The notes under the pieces were generated by a model. That model made no database searches, was not told the DNA's origin, and saw only the letters and a list, made by a program, of their open reading frames with translations. From Candidatus Bathyarchaeota archaeon (GTDB lineage: Archaea > Thermoproteota > Bathyarchaeia > Bathyarchaeales > B26-1): 5,240 nucleotides of DNA. This document shows, in pieces, positions 1 to 5,015 of this stretch (positions within the stretch are counted from its first letter, which is position 1; each line of letters begins with the position of its first letter). Location: NCBI GenBank assembly GCA_003662645.1, contig QMYL01000088.1:1-5240 (forward strand), read 5' to 3'. A program made the translations under genes and the position numbers.

Positions 1-138
1 CCGATACATATCTACTACATGTTCACGGTGCACGGCTTGAAGGGCTCCCAGCCCATAGCCGTCTTACTTATACTGGTGTGCTTCATAACCTTCATAGCCC
101 TCAGAGCTCTCTCCAAACACCTGGAGGCCTCGAGATGA
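1..138 (+). CDS. Molybdate/tungstate ABC transporter permease, C-terminal fragment (WtpB/ModB type)
   Basis: This is the last 45 residues of an open frame that enters from the left edge and stops with TGA at 136-138. It reads PIHIYYMFTVHGLKGSQPIA and then a long hydrophobic helix (residues 19-36) followed by a short basic tail. The pattern of a loop leading into a last helix and then LRALSK matches the C-terminal end of ModB/WtpB-type permeases, which form the membrane channel for molybdate or tungstate and couple to the ATPase. Too little remains to see the EAA coupling loop. The assignment leans on the next gene, whose ATG overlaps this stop codon as ATGA, typical of permease-ATPase pairs in these operons. 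A permease for another anion (sulfate, for example) cannot be excluded from the fragment alone. Confidence 0.75.
   Translation, partial: PIHIYYMFTVHGLKGSQPIAVLLILVCFITFIALRALSKHLEASR
123..127 (+). promoter_or_regulatory. Ribosome binding site deciding the ATPase start
   Basis: GGAGG lies 7 bases before the ATG at 135, inside the end of the permease gene. It supports this ATG over the in-frame ATG at 78, which would overlap the permease by about 60 bases and add residues not seen in ABC ATPases. Confidence 0.75.
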
Positions 139-1196
139 TAACCCTAGAGGATGTGAACTACCGTGTTGAGGGTTTCTCCCTGAGGGATATATCGCTCGAG
201 GTTAAGAGGCGTGAGTACTTCGTTCTCCTCGGCCCAACAGGTGCTGGGAAGACCCTCCTCCTCGAGTTGATAGCTGGACTCCACACCCCGGATAGCGGGA
301 GGATACTCATAGATGGGGTTGATGTCACCCATATGCCGCCGGAGAGGAGGGGTGTAGGCTTCGTCTATCAAGATTACTCGTTATTCCCCCACATGAGGGT
401 TGAGGAGAACATAGCCTTCGGCCTCAGGATGCGTAAGCTTCCCAGGGAGGAGATCGATGAGAGGGTTAACTCCATAATGGAGTCTATGGGCATATCCCAC
501 CTGAGGGGTAGGTATCCCGAGACTCTATCCGGTGGCGAACAGCAGAGGGTATCGCTGGCCAGGGCCCTAGCTATAAACCCGAAGGTCCTCCTCCTGGATG
601 AACCGTTGAGCGCCCTAGACCCGAGAACGAGGGAGACCCTACGGGATGAACTGAGGAGGATACATAAAACCATGAACATAACGACGATACATGTAACCCA
701 TGACCAGGTTGAGGCTGTAACCCTGGCGGACAGGATAGGCGTGATGATGGATGGGGAGATAATCCAGGTTGGGACAGCTCAGGAGGTCTTCAATAGGCCC
801 GTAGATGAGCGGATAGCCAGCTTCACAGGTGTGGAGAACATCCTCGATGGAAGGGTTTTATCAAACAGGGAAGGGGTAGCCCTGATAGAGACTGAAGACT
901 ACAAGATATACGCCGTCACCGACATAACAGAGGGGGCGGTCAAGGTATTCATAAGGCCCGAGAGCATAGTCCTCTCGAAGAGGCCGATAAGGAGCAGCGC
1001 AAGGAACACGATAAAGGGGAGGATAACCCGACTGACAAACCTCGGACCCCTAGTAAACGTCGAGATAGATGGGAGACTGAAGGTATACGTAACCAAGCAG
1101 TCGGCCGAGGAGATGAGGCTCAAACCCGGGAGGACCGTCTACGCCTCCTTCAAGGCCACATCGATCCACGTCTCTAAACAGCCGAGGATGGGATGA
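135..1196 (+). CDS. wtpC: Molybdate/tungstate ABC transporter ATP-binding protein with C-terminal TOBE/Mop domain
   Basis: This is a complete ABC ATPase of 353 residues that powers uptake of an oxyanion through the upstream permease on the inner face of the membrane. Visible motifs are Walker A GPTGAGKT (33-40), Q-loop Q79, signature LSGGEQQR (131-138), Walker B VLLLDE (151-156), D-loop SALD (159-162) and the switch histidine H189. After the nucleotide domain comes the ASFTGVENIL segment (228-237) and a regulatory domain. Its last 66 residues form a TOBE/Mop fold beginning SARN (288-291), with TKQS (about 320) and KATS near the end. In characterised ModC proteins such a domain binds molybdate or tungstate and trans-inhibits transport. 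The ATG overlaps the permease stop (ATGA) and the next gene starts 3 bases after the stop, so the three are co-transcribed. Molybdate versus tungstate preference cannot be told from sequence; the symbol follows archaeal usage and modC is equally defensible. Confidence 0.88.
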   Translation: MITLEDVNYRVEGFSLRDISLEVKRREYFVLLGPTGAGKTLLLELIAGLHTPDSGRILIDGVDVTHMPPERRGVGFVYQDYSLFPHMRVEENIAFGLRMRKLPREEIDERVNSIMESMGISHLRGRYPETLSGGEQQRVSLARALAINPKVLLLDEPLSALDPRTRETLRDELRRIHKTMNITTIHVTHDQVEAVTLADRIGVMMDGEIIQVGTAQEVFNRPVDERIASFTGVENILDGRVLSNREGVALIETEDYKIYAVTDITEGAVKVFIRPESIVLSKRPIRSSARNTIKGRITRLTNLGPLVNVEIDGRLKVYVTKQSAEEMRLKPGRTVYASFKATSIHVSKQPRMG

Positions 1197-1199
1197 CAA

Positions 1200-1745
1200 A
1201 TGAGGAAGGTTAAGCCATCCTTTAAGGTGTGGCTTGAAACCGAGGGCGGCTACATCTTCGGGGAGGGACCCTTCGAACTCCTCAAGAGGGTTCAGGAGTT
1301 CGGGACGTTAAGCCAAGCGGCCGATTCCATGGGCATGTCCTACCGCCACGCATGGGGGATGATCAAGAGGGTTGAGAGGGCGTTGGGTGAGCCGATACTC
1401 CGAACCCGTAAGGGCGGGAGAGCTGGTGGTGGAGGAGCCCAACTGACCGAGGCTGGGATCCGGCTACTAGAGGAGTTCTCTGAGATAAAGGGTAGGCTCT
1501 CAGAGATATGCCTACACGAGCCCTATACAACCGTGGGAACCGGCAGTCTTGAGGGTATGGTTGAGTCTATAGAGGCCGCTGGAGATAAGGCCACCTTGAA
1601 GATAAGGATCGACGCGCCCCAAACGGTCAAATCCACAACCACGAAGGCGGTCGTTGAGAGGCTTAATATAAGGGAGGGGGAAAGGGTAACCGTAAGGGTC
1701 AGGGTTACATCTGTAGCCCCAAAAAGATTGAAAGATCCGAAATAA
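1200..1745 (+). CDS. modE: ModE-like molybdate/tungstate-responsive transcriptional regulator
   Basis: The protein has 181 residues, shorter than E. coli ModE (about 262) because it has one C-terminal Mop-like domain rather than two. Residues 1-95 are a well conserved ModE DNA-binding half: KPSFKVWLE, GPFELLK, the winged helix-turn-helix FGTLSQAADSMGMSYRHAW (34-52), and the glycine-rich wing GGRAGGGGAQLTEAG (72-86). A linker (about 96-111) leads to a beta-rich TOBE-like domain (about 113-174) recognisable from LEGMVESIE, LNIREGERVTV and VTSV. That domain lacks SARN and other ligand residues (see findings), so metal sensing is uncertain. The ATG is 3 bases after the ATPase stop; the nearest ribosome site is a weak GAGG at 1184-1187, so translation may be coupled. 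ModE proteins bind operators as dimers and, with molybdate, usually repress the uptake operon. A target site may lie just downstream at 1755-1781. Confidence 0.85.
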   Translation: MRKVKPSFKVWLETEGGYIFGEGPFELLKRVQEFGTLSQAADSMGMSYRHAWGMIKRVERALGEPILRTRKGGRAGGGGAQLTEAGIRLLEEFSEIKGRLSEICLHEPYTTVGTGSLEGMVESIEAAGDKATLKIRIDAPQTVKSTTTKAVVERLNIREGERVTVRVRVTSVAPKRLKDPK

Positions 1746-1747
1746 AC

Positions 1748-1754
1748 TATTTAT
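1748..1754 (+). promoter_or_regulatory. Candidate archaeal TATA box for the nitroreductase at 1805
   Basis: TATTTAT follows an A-rich stretch (CGAAATAAA, about 1739-1747) that could act as the BRE. With the usual archaeal spacing of about 25 bases, transcription would start near 1776, giving a leader of about 30 bases. The box begins 2 bases after the regulator's stop, so the nitroreductase probably has its own promoter. This is by eye only. Confidence 0.4.
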
Positions 1755-1781
1755 CCGTTAAGGGACAATACACCTTAACGG
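1755..1781 (+). promoter_or_regulatory. Perfect inverted repeat, candidate operator (possible ModE box)
   Basis: CCGTTAAGG (1755-1763) and CCTTAACGG (1773-1781) are exact reverse complements separated by 9 bases. The repeat sits between the TATA-like box and the expected transcription start of the next gene, where a bound repressor would block initiation. The outer CGTTA...TAACG over about 25 bases resembles the E. coli modA ModE operator as I remember it. A transcription terminator for the modE mRNA is the alternative, but no T-rich run follows the right arm. Confidence 0.5.
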
Positions 1782-1804
1782 GTTTAGGGGGGATTGCAAT
1801 CTTC

Positions 1805-2377
1805 ATGATCTACGAGAAGATAATAAGCCGCAGGACGTGTAGGAAGTTCCAGCAGAGGAGCGTACCTAGGGATGTGCTGATAAAATGCGTGGACGCAGCG
1901 AGGCTTTCCCCCTCCGCAGCCAACCGCCAACCCCTGAAGTACGTGATAGTCGACGATGAGAGGCTTCTGAGGGAGGTGTTCCCAGCCTTGAGGTGGGCGG
2001 GTTACCTCCCCGATTACTTCCCGACGGAGGATGAGATGCCGAGGGCCTACATAGTTATACTCCTAGACAAGACGATATCAGACAGCCCTGGGCATGACGC
2101 CGGGATAGCCGCGATGAGCATCTCCCTCGTGGCCCACGATGCGGGGCTTGGGACATGCATCCTCGGGGCGATAGATAGGGATGCGATCCGTAAGGTTCTG
2201 AATATACCGGAACACCTGGATATCGTGTTGGTGGTGGCCCTTGGCTACCCCGCCGAGAGACAGGTCGTCGATGAGGTCAGGGATGGCGATATAAGGTATT
2301 GGCTCGATGAGGAGGGGGTAATACACGTTCCGAAGAGACCCCTAGAGGAGATCGTTAGGTGGAACGGTTACCAGTAG
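1805..2377 (+). CDS. Nitroreductase-family FMN flavoprotein (first copy)
   Basis: A complete 190-residue protein of the nitroreductase family: FMN-dependent, usually homodimeric cytoplasmic oxidoreductases using NAD(P)H. Seen in order are the N-terminal phosphate-binding arginines in SRRTCRKF (8-15), LSPSAANRQP (34-43) which lines the FMN pocket, a central helix with HDAGIAAMSISLVA (97-110), GLGTCILGAI (114-123), and LGYPAE (146-151). A C-terminal part rich in charged residues follows (DIRYWLDEEGVIHVPKRPLEE, about 162-182), longer than in the second nitroreductase here. The ATG gives the standard family start; the preceding ribosome site is poor (a run of G at 1787-1792). It has its own candidate promoter and operator next to the modE-like gene, and it converges on the APC permease across 14 bases. 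The substrate cannot be predicted: family members reduce nitro groups or quinones, and others act in dehalogenation or cofactor chemistry. Confidence 0.88.
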   Translation: MIYEKIISRRTCRKFQQRSVPRDVLIKCVDAARLSPSAANRQPLKYVIVDDERLLREVFPALRWAGYLPDYFPTEDEMPRAYIVILLDKTISDSPGHDAGIAAMSISLVAHDAGLGTCILGAIDRDAIRKVLNIPEHLDIVLVVALGYPAERQVVDEVRDGDIRYWLDEEGVIHVPKRPLEEIVRWNGYQ

Positions 2378-2391
2378 AGGGCTCCGCTCCA

Positions 2392-3870
2392 TCACGGCTC
2401 CTTCCTCCTCCTACCGGCTATATTCAGGATCCCAGCTAAGAGGAATATGGCCCCGATGAAGGCTGGTAGGTAGGGGAACGTCCACCTCAACCCCTGAGGT
2501 AGGTCTATGGTTATTATACCCCTCCTCATCAGGTAGAGGGTGAAGAGGGTCAAGCCTCCTATCCCGAGGTTTATGCCTCCAACCGCCAACCTAAGCCTGT
2601 GGTAGCCCACCATCTTGAGGTGGTAGACTATAACAGCCGCCACTATAAACTCGAAACCTATGAGCAATGCGCTCCGCTCTATGAAGAGTATCAGGAGTAG
2701 GGATATAACTACCCCGGCTATTGATGCGTAGGGGTAGAGCGGAGCCTTGAAGGGTCTGCTCAGCCTCGGCATAACCCTCCTAAGCCTTATCAGGGATAGG
2801 TTCACCAGGGCGAAGACCAGGAGTGAGGCGAAGCCCGCGATGTACCCTATGAAGACGATCAAACCGGAGGCAGCAAGCAGGATCGCTAGGGCTGACCCAA
2901 TTATGACCGAGAGGTGACGGCCGAACTTACGCTCAGATGAGAATATAAACCTTGGGAAGTAGCCGTCCCTACTCAACCCGTATATTATGCTCCTCTGGAC
3001 CATCATGGCCGTTGTTAGGGACATTAGGGCCGCTGAGATCCCGGCGATTGTTATGAGGGTTCCACCGATCGGACCCATGATCCTCTCAGCTGCGTAGGTC
3101 AGTATCGGCTCGGAGCCCTCATAATTTTCCGGTGCAACACCAACAACTATGAAGGCGACTAGACAGTAGAGGACTATCAGTATCACGATCGATAGGAGTA
3201 TAGCCCTGGGGACGTTCTTCTCGGGGTTCTTTATCTGTGTACTGCCGGCGATGAGGGCCCGCACACCGACGAACATGCTGAAGGTGTACATTATGCCCGC
3301 CAAGACCCCTGAGACCCCCTTCGGCATGAAGGTCCTTATAGAACTGAAGGATGTTAGGTTCACCAGTTTTGATTGGTCGTAGAGTCCGAGCGTCACTAGG
3401 AGGGTGAATATCCCGATGAAGGAGAAGACTGTCAATACGTCGAGTTTCTTTACCCCCCTTATGCTTGTGAAGGTGAAGATCACTATGGCTAAGACCGATA
3501 CTATGGGTATGTTGACCGGGTAAAAGTACGAGATGAACTGGGCTAGGCCTATCGATGCGAGGGCGACCGTTGTGACGCTGCTTATCCACCTCAGCCAACC
3601 CGTTAGGAAGGATGTGAATCCGCCGAAGGCTACCTTGGCGAAGGTGTACTCTCCGCCAACCCTTGAGATGGCTGCTCCAAGCTCGCAGTAGCTGAAGAGG
3701 GTTAGCATCGTTATTATCCCGCATAGGAGGAGTGAGAGAACCACAGCTGGACCTGCCAGGAATATTGCGTGCTCCAACAATACGAAGAACTCTATCCCGA
3801 AGGCTCCATTCAACCCGATTATTATCCCGTAGAAGAGCCCGAGTTCCCTCTTAAATTCTATCCTTCTCAT
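2392..3870 (-). CDS. APC-superfamily amino acid/polyamine permease with a two-helix C-terminal extension
   Basis: This is a complete integral membrane transporter of 492 residues, with about 14 hydrophobic segments judged by eye. The APC signature is clear: the TM1-TM2 region (residues 11-60, with LAGPAVVLS at 38-46), YCELGAAISRVGGEYTF (61-77), RGVKKLD (138-144), the post-TM6 loop IKNPEKNVPRAI (213-224), GLSRDGYFPRF (298-308), and SRPFKAPLYP (371-380). Family members exchange or import amino acids, polyamines or related amines. After the expected last two core helices (about 382-417) there are two more (about 428-449 and 464-485) and a basic tail RRRK. The TM1 unwound-segment motif is unusual (see findings). 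The ATG lies inside the end of the preceding small membrane protein gene (20-base overlap) after a purine-rich AAAGGAAG stretch, suggesting translational coupling. The gene is the last of the minus-strand cluster and is a paralogue of the fragment at 5016-5240. The substrate is unknown. Confidence 0.88.
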   Translation of the reverse strand: MRRIEFKRELGLFYGIIIGLNGAFGIEFFVLLEHAIFLAGPAVVLSLLLCGIITMLTLFSYCELGAAISRVGGEYTFAKVAFGGFTSFLTGWLRWISSVTTVALASIGLAQFISYFYPVNIPIVSVLAIVIFTFTSIRGVKKLDVLTVFSFIGIFTLLVTLGLYDQSKLVNLTSFSSIRTFMPKGVSGVLAGIMYTFSMFVGVRALIAGSTQIKNPEKNVPRAILLSIVILIVLYCLVAFIVVGVAPENYEGSEPILTYAAERIMGPIGGTLITIAGISAALMSLTTAMMVQRSIIYGLSRDGYFPRFIFSSERKFGRHLSVIIGSALAILLAASGLIVFIGYIAGFASLLVFALVNLSLIRLRRVMPRLSRPFKAPLYPYASIAGVVISLLLILFIERSALLIGFEFIVAAVIVYHLKMVGYHRLRLAVGGINLGIGGLTLFTLYLMRRGIITIDLPQGLRWTFPYLPAFIGAIFLLAGILNIAGRRRKEP

Positions 3871-4114
3871 CCTTATCTTCCTTTGTTGATGTCCACTCGT
3901 ATATTATCAGGAGTCCGCTTATTATCGAGAAGAGGCTCACAACGGCTAAGGTCAGTATGAAGAAGGGGATGTAACCCTCCTGGATGTTCAGGATATCCCT
4001 AACCCTCAATATGTCTGGGTTGTAGTAGATTAGGTAGGCGAGTATGAAGGTTAGGAGCCCTACAACGCTCTGGAGAGCCCCGATTAGAGTTGCAAACGCG
4101 CCCCTAACACCCAT
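3851..4114 (-). CDS. Small two-helix membrane protein, unrecognised (B)
   Basis: A protein of 87 residues if it starts at the ATG at 4114, chosen because GGGTGAG lies 7 bases upstream. In-frame TTG at 4132 and GTG at 4126 would lengthen it by 6 or 4 residues. I do not recognise a family. Two hydrophobic helices are visible (about 8-31 and 50-72), joined by a loop with NPDILRVRD (32-40), and a strongly charged tail STKEDKDEKDRI (76-87). The gene follows small protein A after 18 bases and overlaps the permease start by 20 bases, so all three are probably made together. Loop and helix pattern resemble protein A, suggesting an ancient tandem duplication. An accessory subunit of the permease is a plausible role, inferred only from position. 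The opposite-strand reading here lacks any family feature. Confidence 0.7.
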   Translation of the reverse strand: MGVRGAFATLIGALQSVVGLLTFILAYLIYYNPDILRVRDILNIQEGYIPFFILTLAVVSLFSIISGLLIIYEWTSTKEDKDEKDRI

Positions 4115-4121
4115 AGTTGAG

Positions 4122-4128
4122 CTCACCC
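4122..4128 (-). promoter_or_regulatory. Ribosome binding site deciding the start of small membrane protein B
   Basis: Read on the minus strand, GGGTGAG sits 7 bases before the ATG at 4114. It is a good match to the archaeal 16S tail complement (GGTGA) and falls inside the longer TTG- or GTG-started versions of the frame, so the ATG is preferred. Confidence 0.6.
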
Positions 4129-4132
4129 GCAA

Positions 4133-4381
4133 TCATCCGAATAGGAGTATTATACCGGACAAGAGGTCGAGTATCCCTATTATCAAGAGAATCCACATCG
4201 AGATGCACTGGATGCTGTCCCTCATGAGCAGGTTTGGATCAAAAAGATTCAGGAGGGATAGGGCGAATACGCCCAGCAGGATCATGCTCACAACTATGAG
4301 GAAGCCGCCGATCGCGGCTGAGACTTTACCCCTAGCCCTCCTCGGCCTCTCGGATGACTCTTGGCCTTCATCCCTATACAT
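4133..4381 (-). CDS. Small two-helix membrane protein, unrecognised (A)
   Basis: This is an 82-residue protein I cannot place in a known family. It has a charged N-terminus with acidic then basic stretches (ERPRRARGK, 11-19), one helix at about 20-43, a loop with DPNLLMRD (48-55), and a second helix at about 59-81 ending in LSGIILLFG at the very C-terminus. The basic patch before helix 1 suggests the N-terminus stays in the cytoplasm, making a hairpin with both ends inside. The ATG has AGGTG close upstream and GGAGG further off. The gene begins 31 bases after the nitroreductase stop and precedes protein B by 18 bases. It shares the two-helix layout and a P-x-L/I-L...RD loop motif with protein B. 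Function unknown; a permease partner or a membrane tether for the flavoenzyme are guesses. Confidence 0.7.
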   Translation of the reverse strand: MYRDEGQESSERPRRARGKVSAAIGGFLIVVSMILLGVFALSLLNLFDPNLLMRDSIQCISMWILLIIGILDLLSGIILLFG

Positions 4382-4412
4382 CTACACCTAGGCCTCCAAT
4401 CCGTCCAGTAAC

Positions 4413-4943
4413 CTAGAAGGTCTCATAGTGGGTTATCTCCTCAACCGAACGCTTCGGTGGTGGATGAGGCCTCTCAGCGGGGTAACCGATCGGTATTATC
4501 GCAACTGGTCTAACATCTCTAGGTATACCCAAGACCTCTTTAACCTCATCCTCATAGAAGGCTCCAACCCAGCACGCCCCTAAACCAAGGGCGCACGCTG
4601 CTAGGAGTAGGTTCTCTATCGCAGCGGCGGTATCCTGGATGCAGTATAGGTTTACACCCCTACTCCCATAGCTCATGCGGGCCCTAGCCTCATCGGCGCA
4701 TACGACTATCACCACAGGGGCCTCCTCGATGAAGGTCTGGTTCAGGGCGGCTCTGGCTAACCCCTTCTTTATCCTCTGGTCTCTAACCACGATGAACTCC
4801 CATGGTTGGACGTTTCCGGCTGAGGGGGCCCTACGCGCCGAGTCTATCAGTATCCTAACCATATCATCTGGGATATCGTCCCTCTTGTATGCCCGTATGC
4901 TCCTCCTAGACTTTATCACCTCGAAAATTTCCAAGTAAACCAC
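4413..4943 (-). CDS. Nitroreductase-family FMN flavoprotein (second copy)
   Basis: A complete protein of 176 residues from a GTG at 4943, or 173 from a TTG at 4934. The TTG start would give the common family opening MEIFEVIKSRRS, but GGAG at 4948-4951 fits the GTG better (4 bases away against 13). Features include the FMN-phosphate arginines SRRSIRAY (12-19), APSAGNVQPWEF (39-50), EEAPVVIVVCA (73-83), QDTAAAIENLLLAA (103-116), GLGACWVGAF (120-129) and PIGYPAERP (151-159) with a proline-rich end. This closely matches a common archaeal/bacterial subgroup of nitroreductases with no agreed substrate. It differs clearly from the copy at 1805-2377 (different tail, different FMN-pocket wording), so the two are not recent duplicates. 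It is probably the first gene of the operon that runs through the two small membrane proteins into the APC permease. Confidence 0.88.
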   Translation of the reverse strand: MVYLEIFEVIKSRRSIRAYKRDDIPDDMVRILIDSARRAPSAGNVQPWEFIVVRDQRIKKGLARAALNQTFIEEAPVVIVVCADEARARMSYGSRGVNLYCIQDTAAAIENLLLAACALGLGACWVGAFYEDEVKEVLGIPRDVRPVAIIPIGYPAERPHPPPKRSVEEITHYETF

Positions 4944-4947
4944 GCTT

Positions 4948-4951
4948 CTCC
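4948..4951 (-). promoter_or_regulatory. Ribosome binding site for the second nitroreductase
   Basis: GGAG on the minus strand, 4 bases before GTG at 4943 and 13 before the alternative TTG at 4934. The spacing favours the GTG but is short, so the start remains open. Confidence 0.4.
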
Positions 4952-4974
4952 AGAACCTTCTTGGTCAAAAATGC

Positions 4975-4998
4975 TATTAAATTTACCCTTAATATCTC
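4975..4998 (-). promoter_or_regulatory. Candidate promoter region of the nitroreductase-permease operon
   Basis: The 72-base gap between the permease fragment and the second nitroreductase is AT-rich here. Read on the minus strand it contains GATATTAAGGG and AAATTTAATAG, either of which could be a TATA box; the second lies about 35 bases before the GTG at 4943. TATTAA (4975-4980) and TTAATA (4989-4994) form an inverted repeat around an 8-base spacer that could bind a regulator, though chance is possible in such AT-rich DNA. Nothing resembling a clear terminator for the upstream permease was seen. Confidence 0.4.
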
Positions 4999-5015
4999 TT
5001 GCTGAAGCTTCGCTC

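Noticed and set aside
78..134. Upstream ATG extending the ATPase by 19 residues
   Set aside because: It would lie within the permease gene and add residues (MLHNLHSPQ...) not seen in the family; the ATG at 135 has GGAGG at the right distance and forms an ATGA overlap.
374..679. 101-residue minus-strand open frame opposite the ATPase
   Set aside because: It mirrors the conserved ABC motifs on the other strand; composition is that of an antisense shadow.
1793..1800. ATTGCAAT palindrome just before the first nitroreductase
   Set aside because: Too short to support a regulatory call and not repeated elsewhere near a promoter.
2078..2326. 82-residue minus-strand open frame opposite the first nitroreductase
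   Set aside because: It lies wholly over conserved nitroreductase codons and has no features of its own.
2378..2391. Possible bidirectional terminator between the convergent genes
   Set aside because: The 14-base gap has no convincing hairpin and no T-run on either strand.
3119..3724. 201-residue minus-strand open frame inside the permease gene
   Set aside because: It is an out-of-frame shadow: the translation is rich in His, Arg and Leu, with no domain, while the overlapping frame is a clear APC transporter.
4044..4391. 115-residue plus-strand open frame opposite the two small membrane proteins
   Set aside because: No ribosome site or recognisable features; the minus-strand frames have ribosome sites, membrane helices and operon-like spacing.
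4675..4938. 87-residue plus-strand open frame opposite the second nitroreductase
   Set aside because: Antisense shadow of a clear family member.
5004..5011. GAAGCTTC palindrome downstream of the permease fragment
   Set aside because: Eight bases without loop or extension is expected by chance; a T5 run on the minus strand lies over 30 bases away, so no terminator is called.
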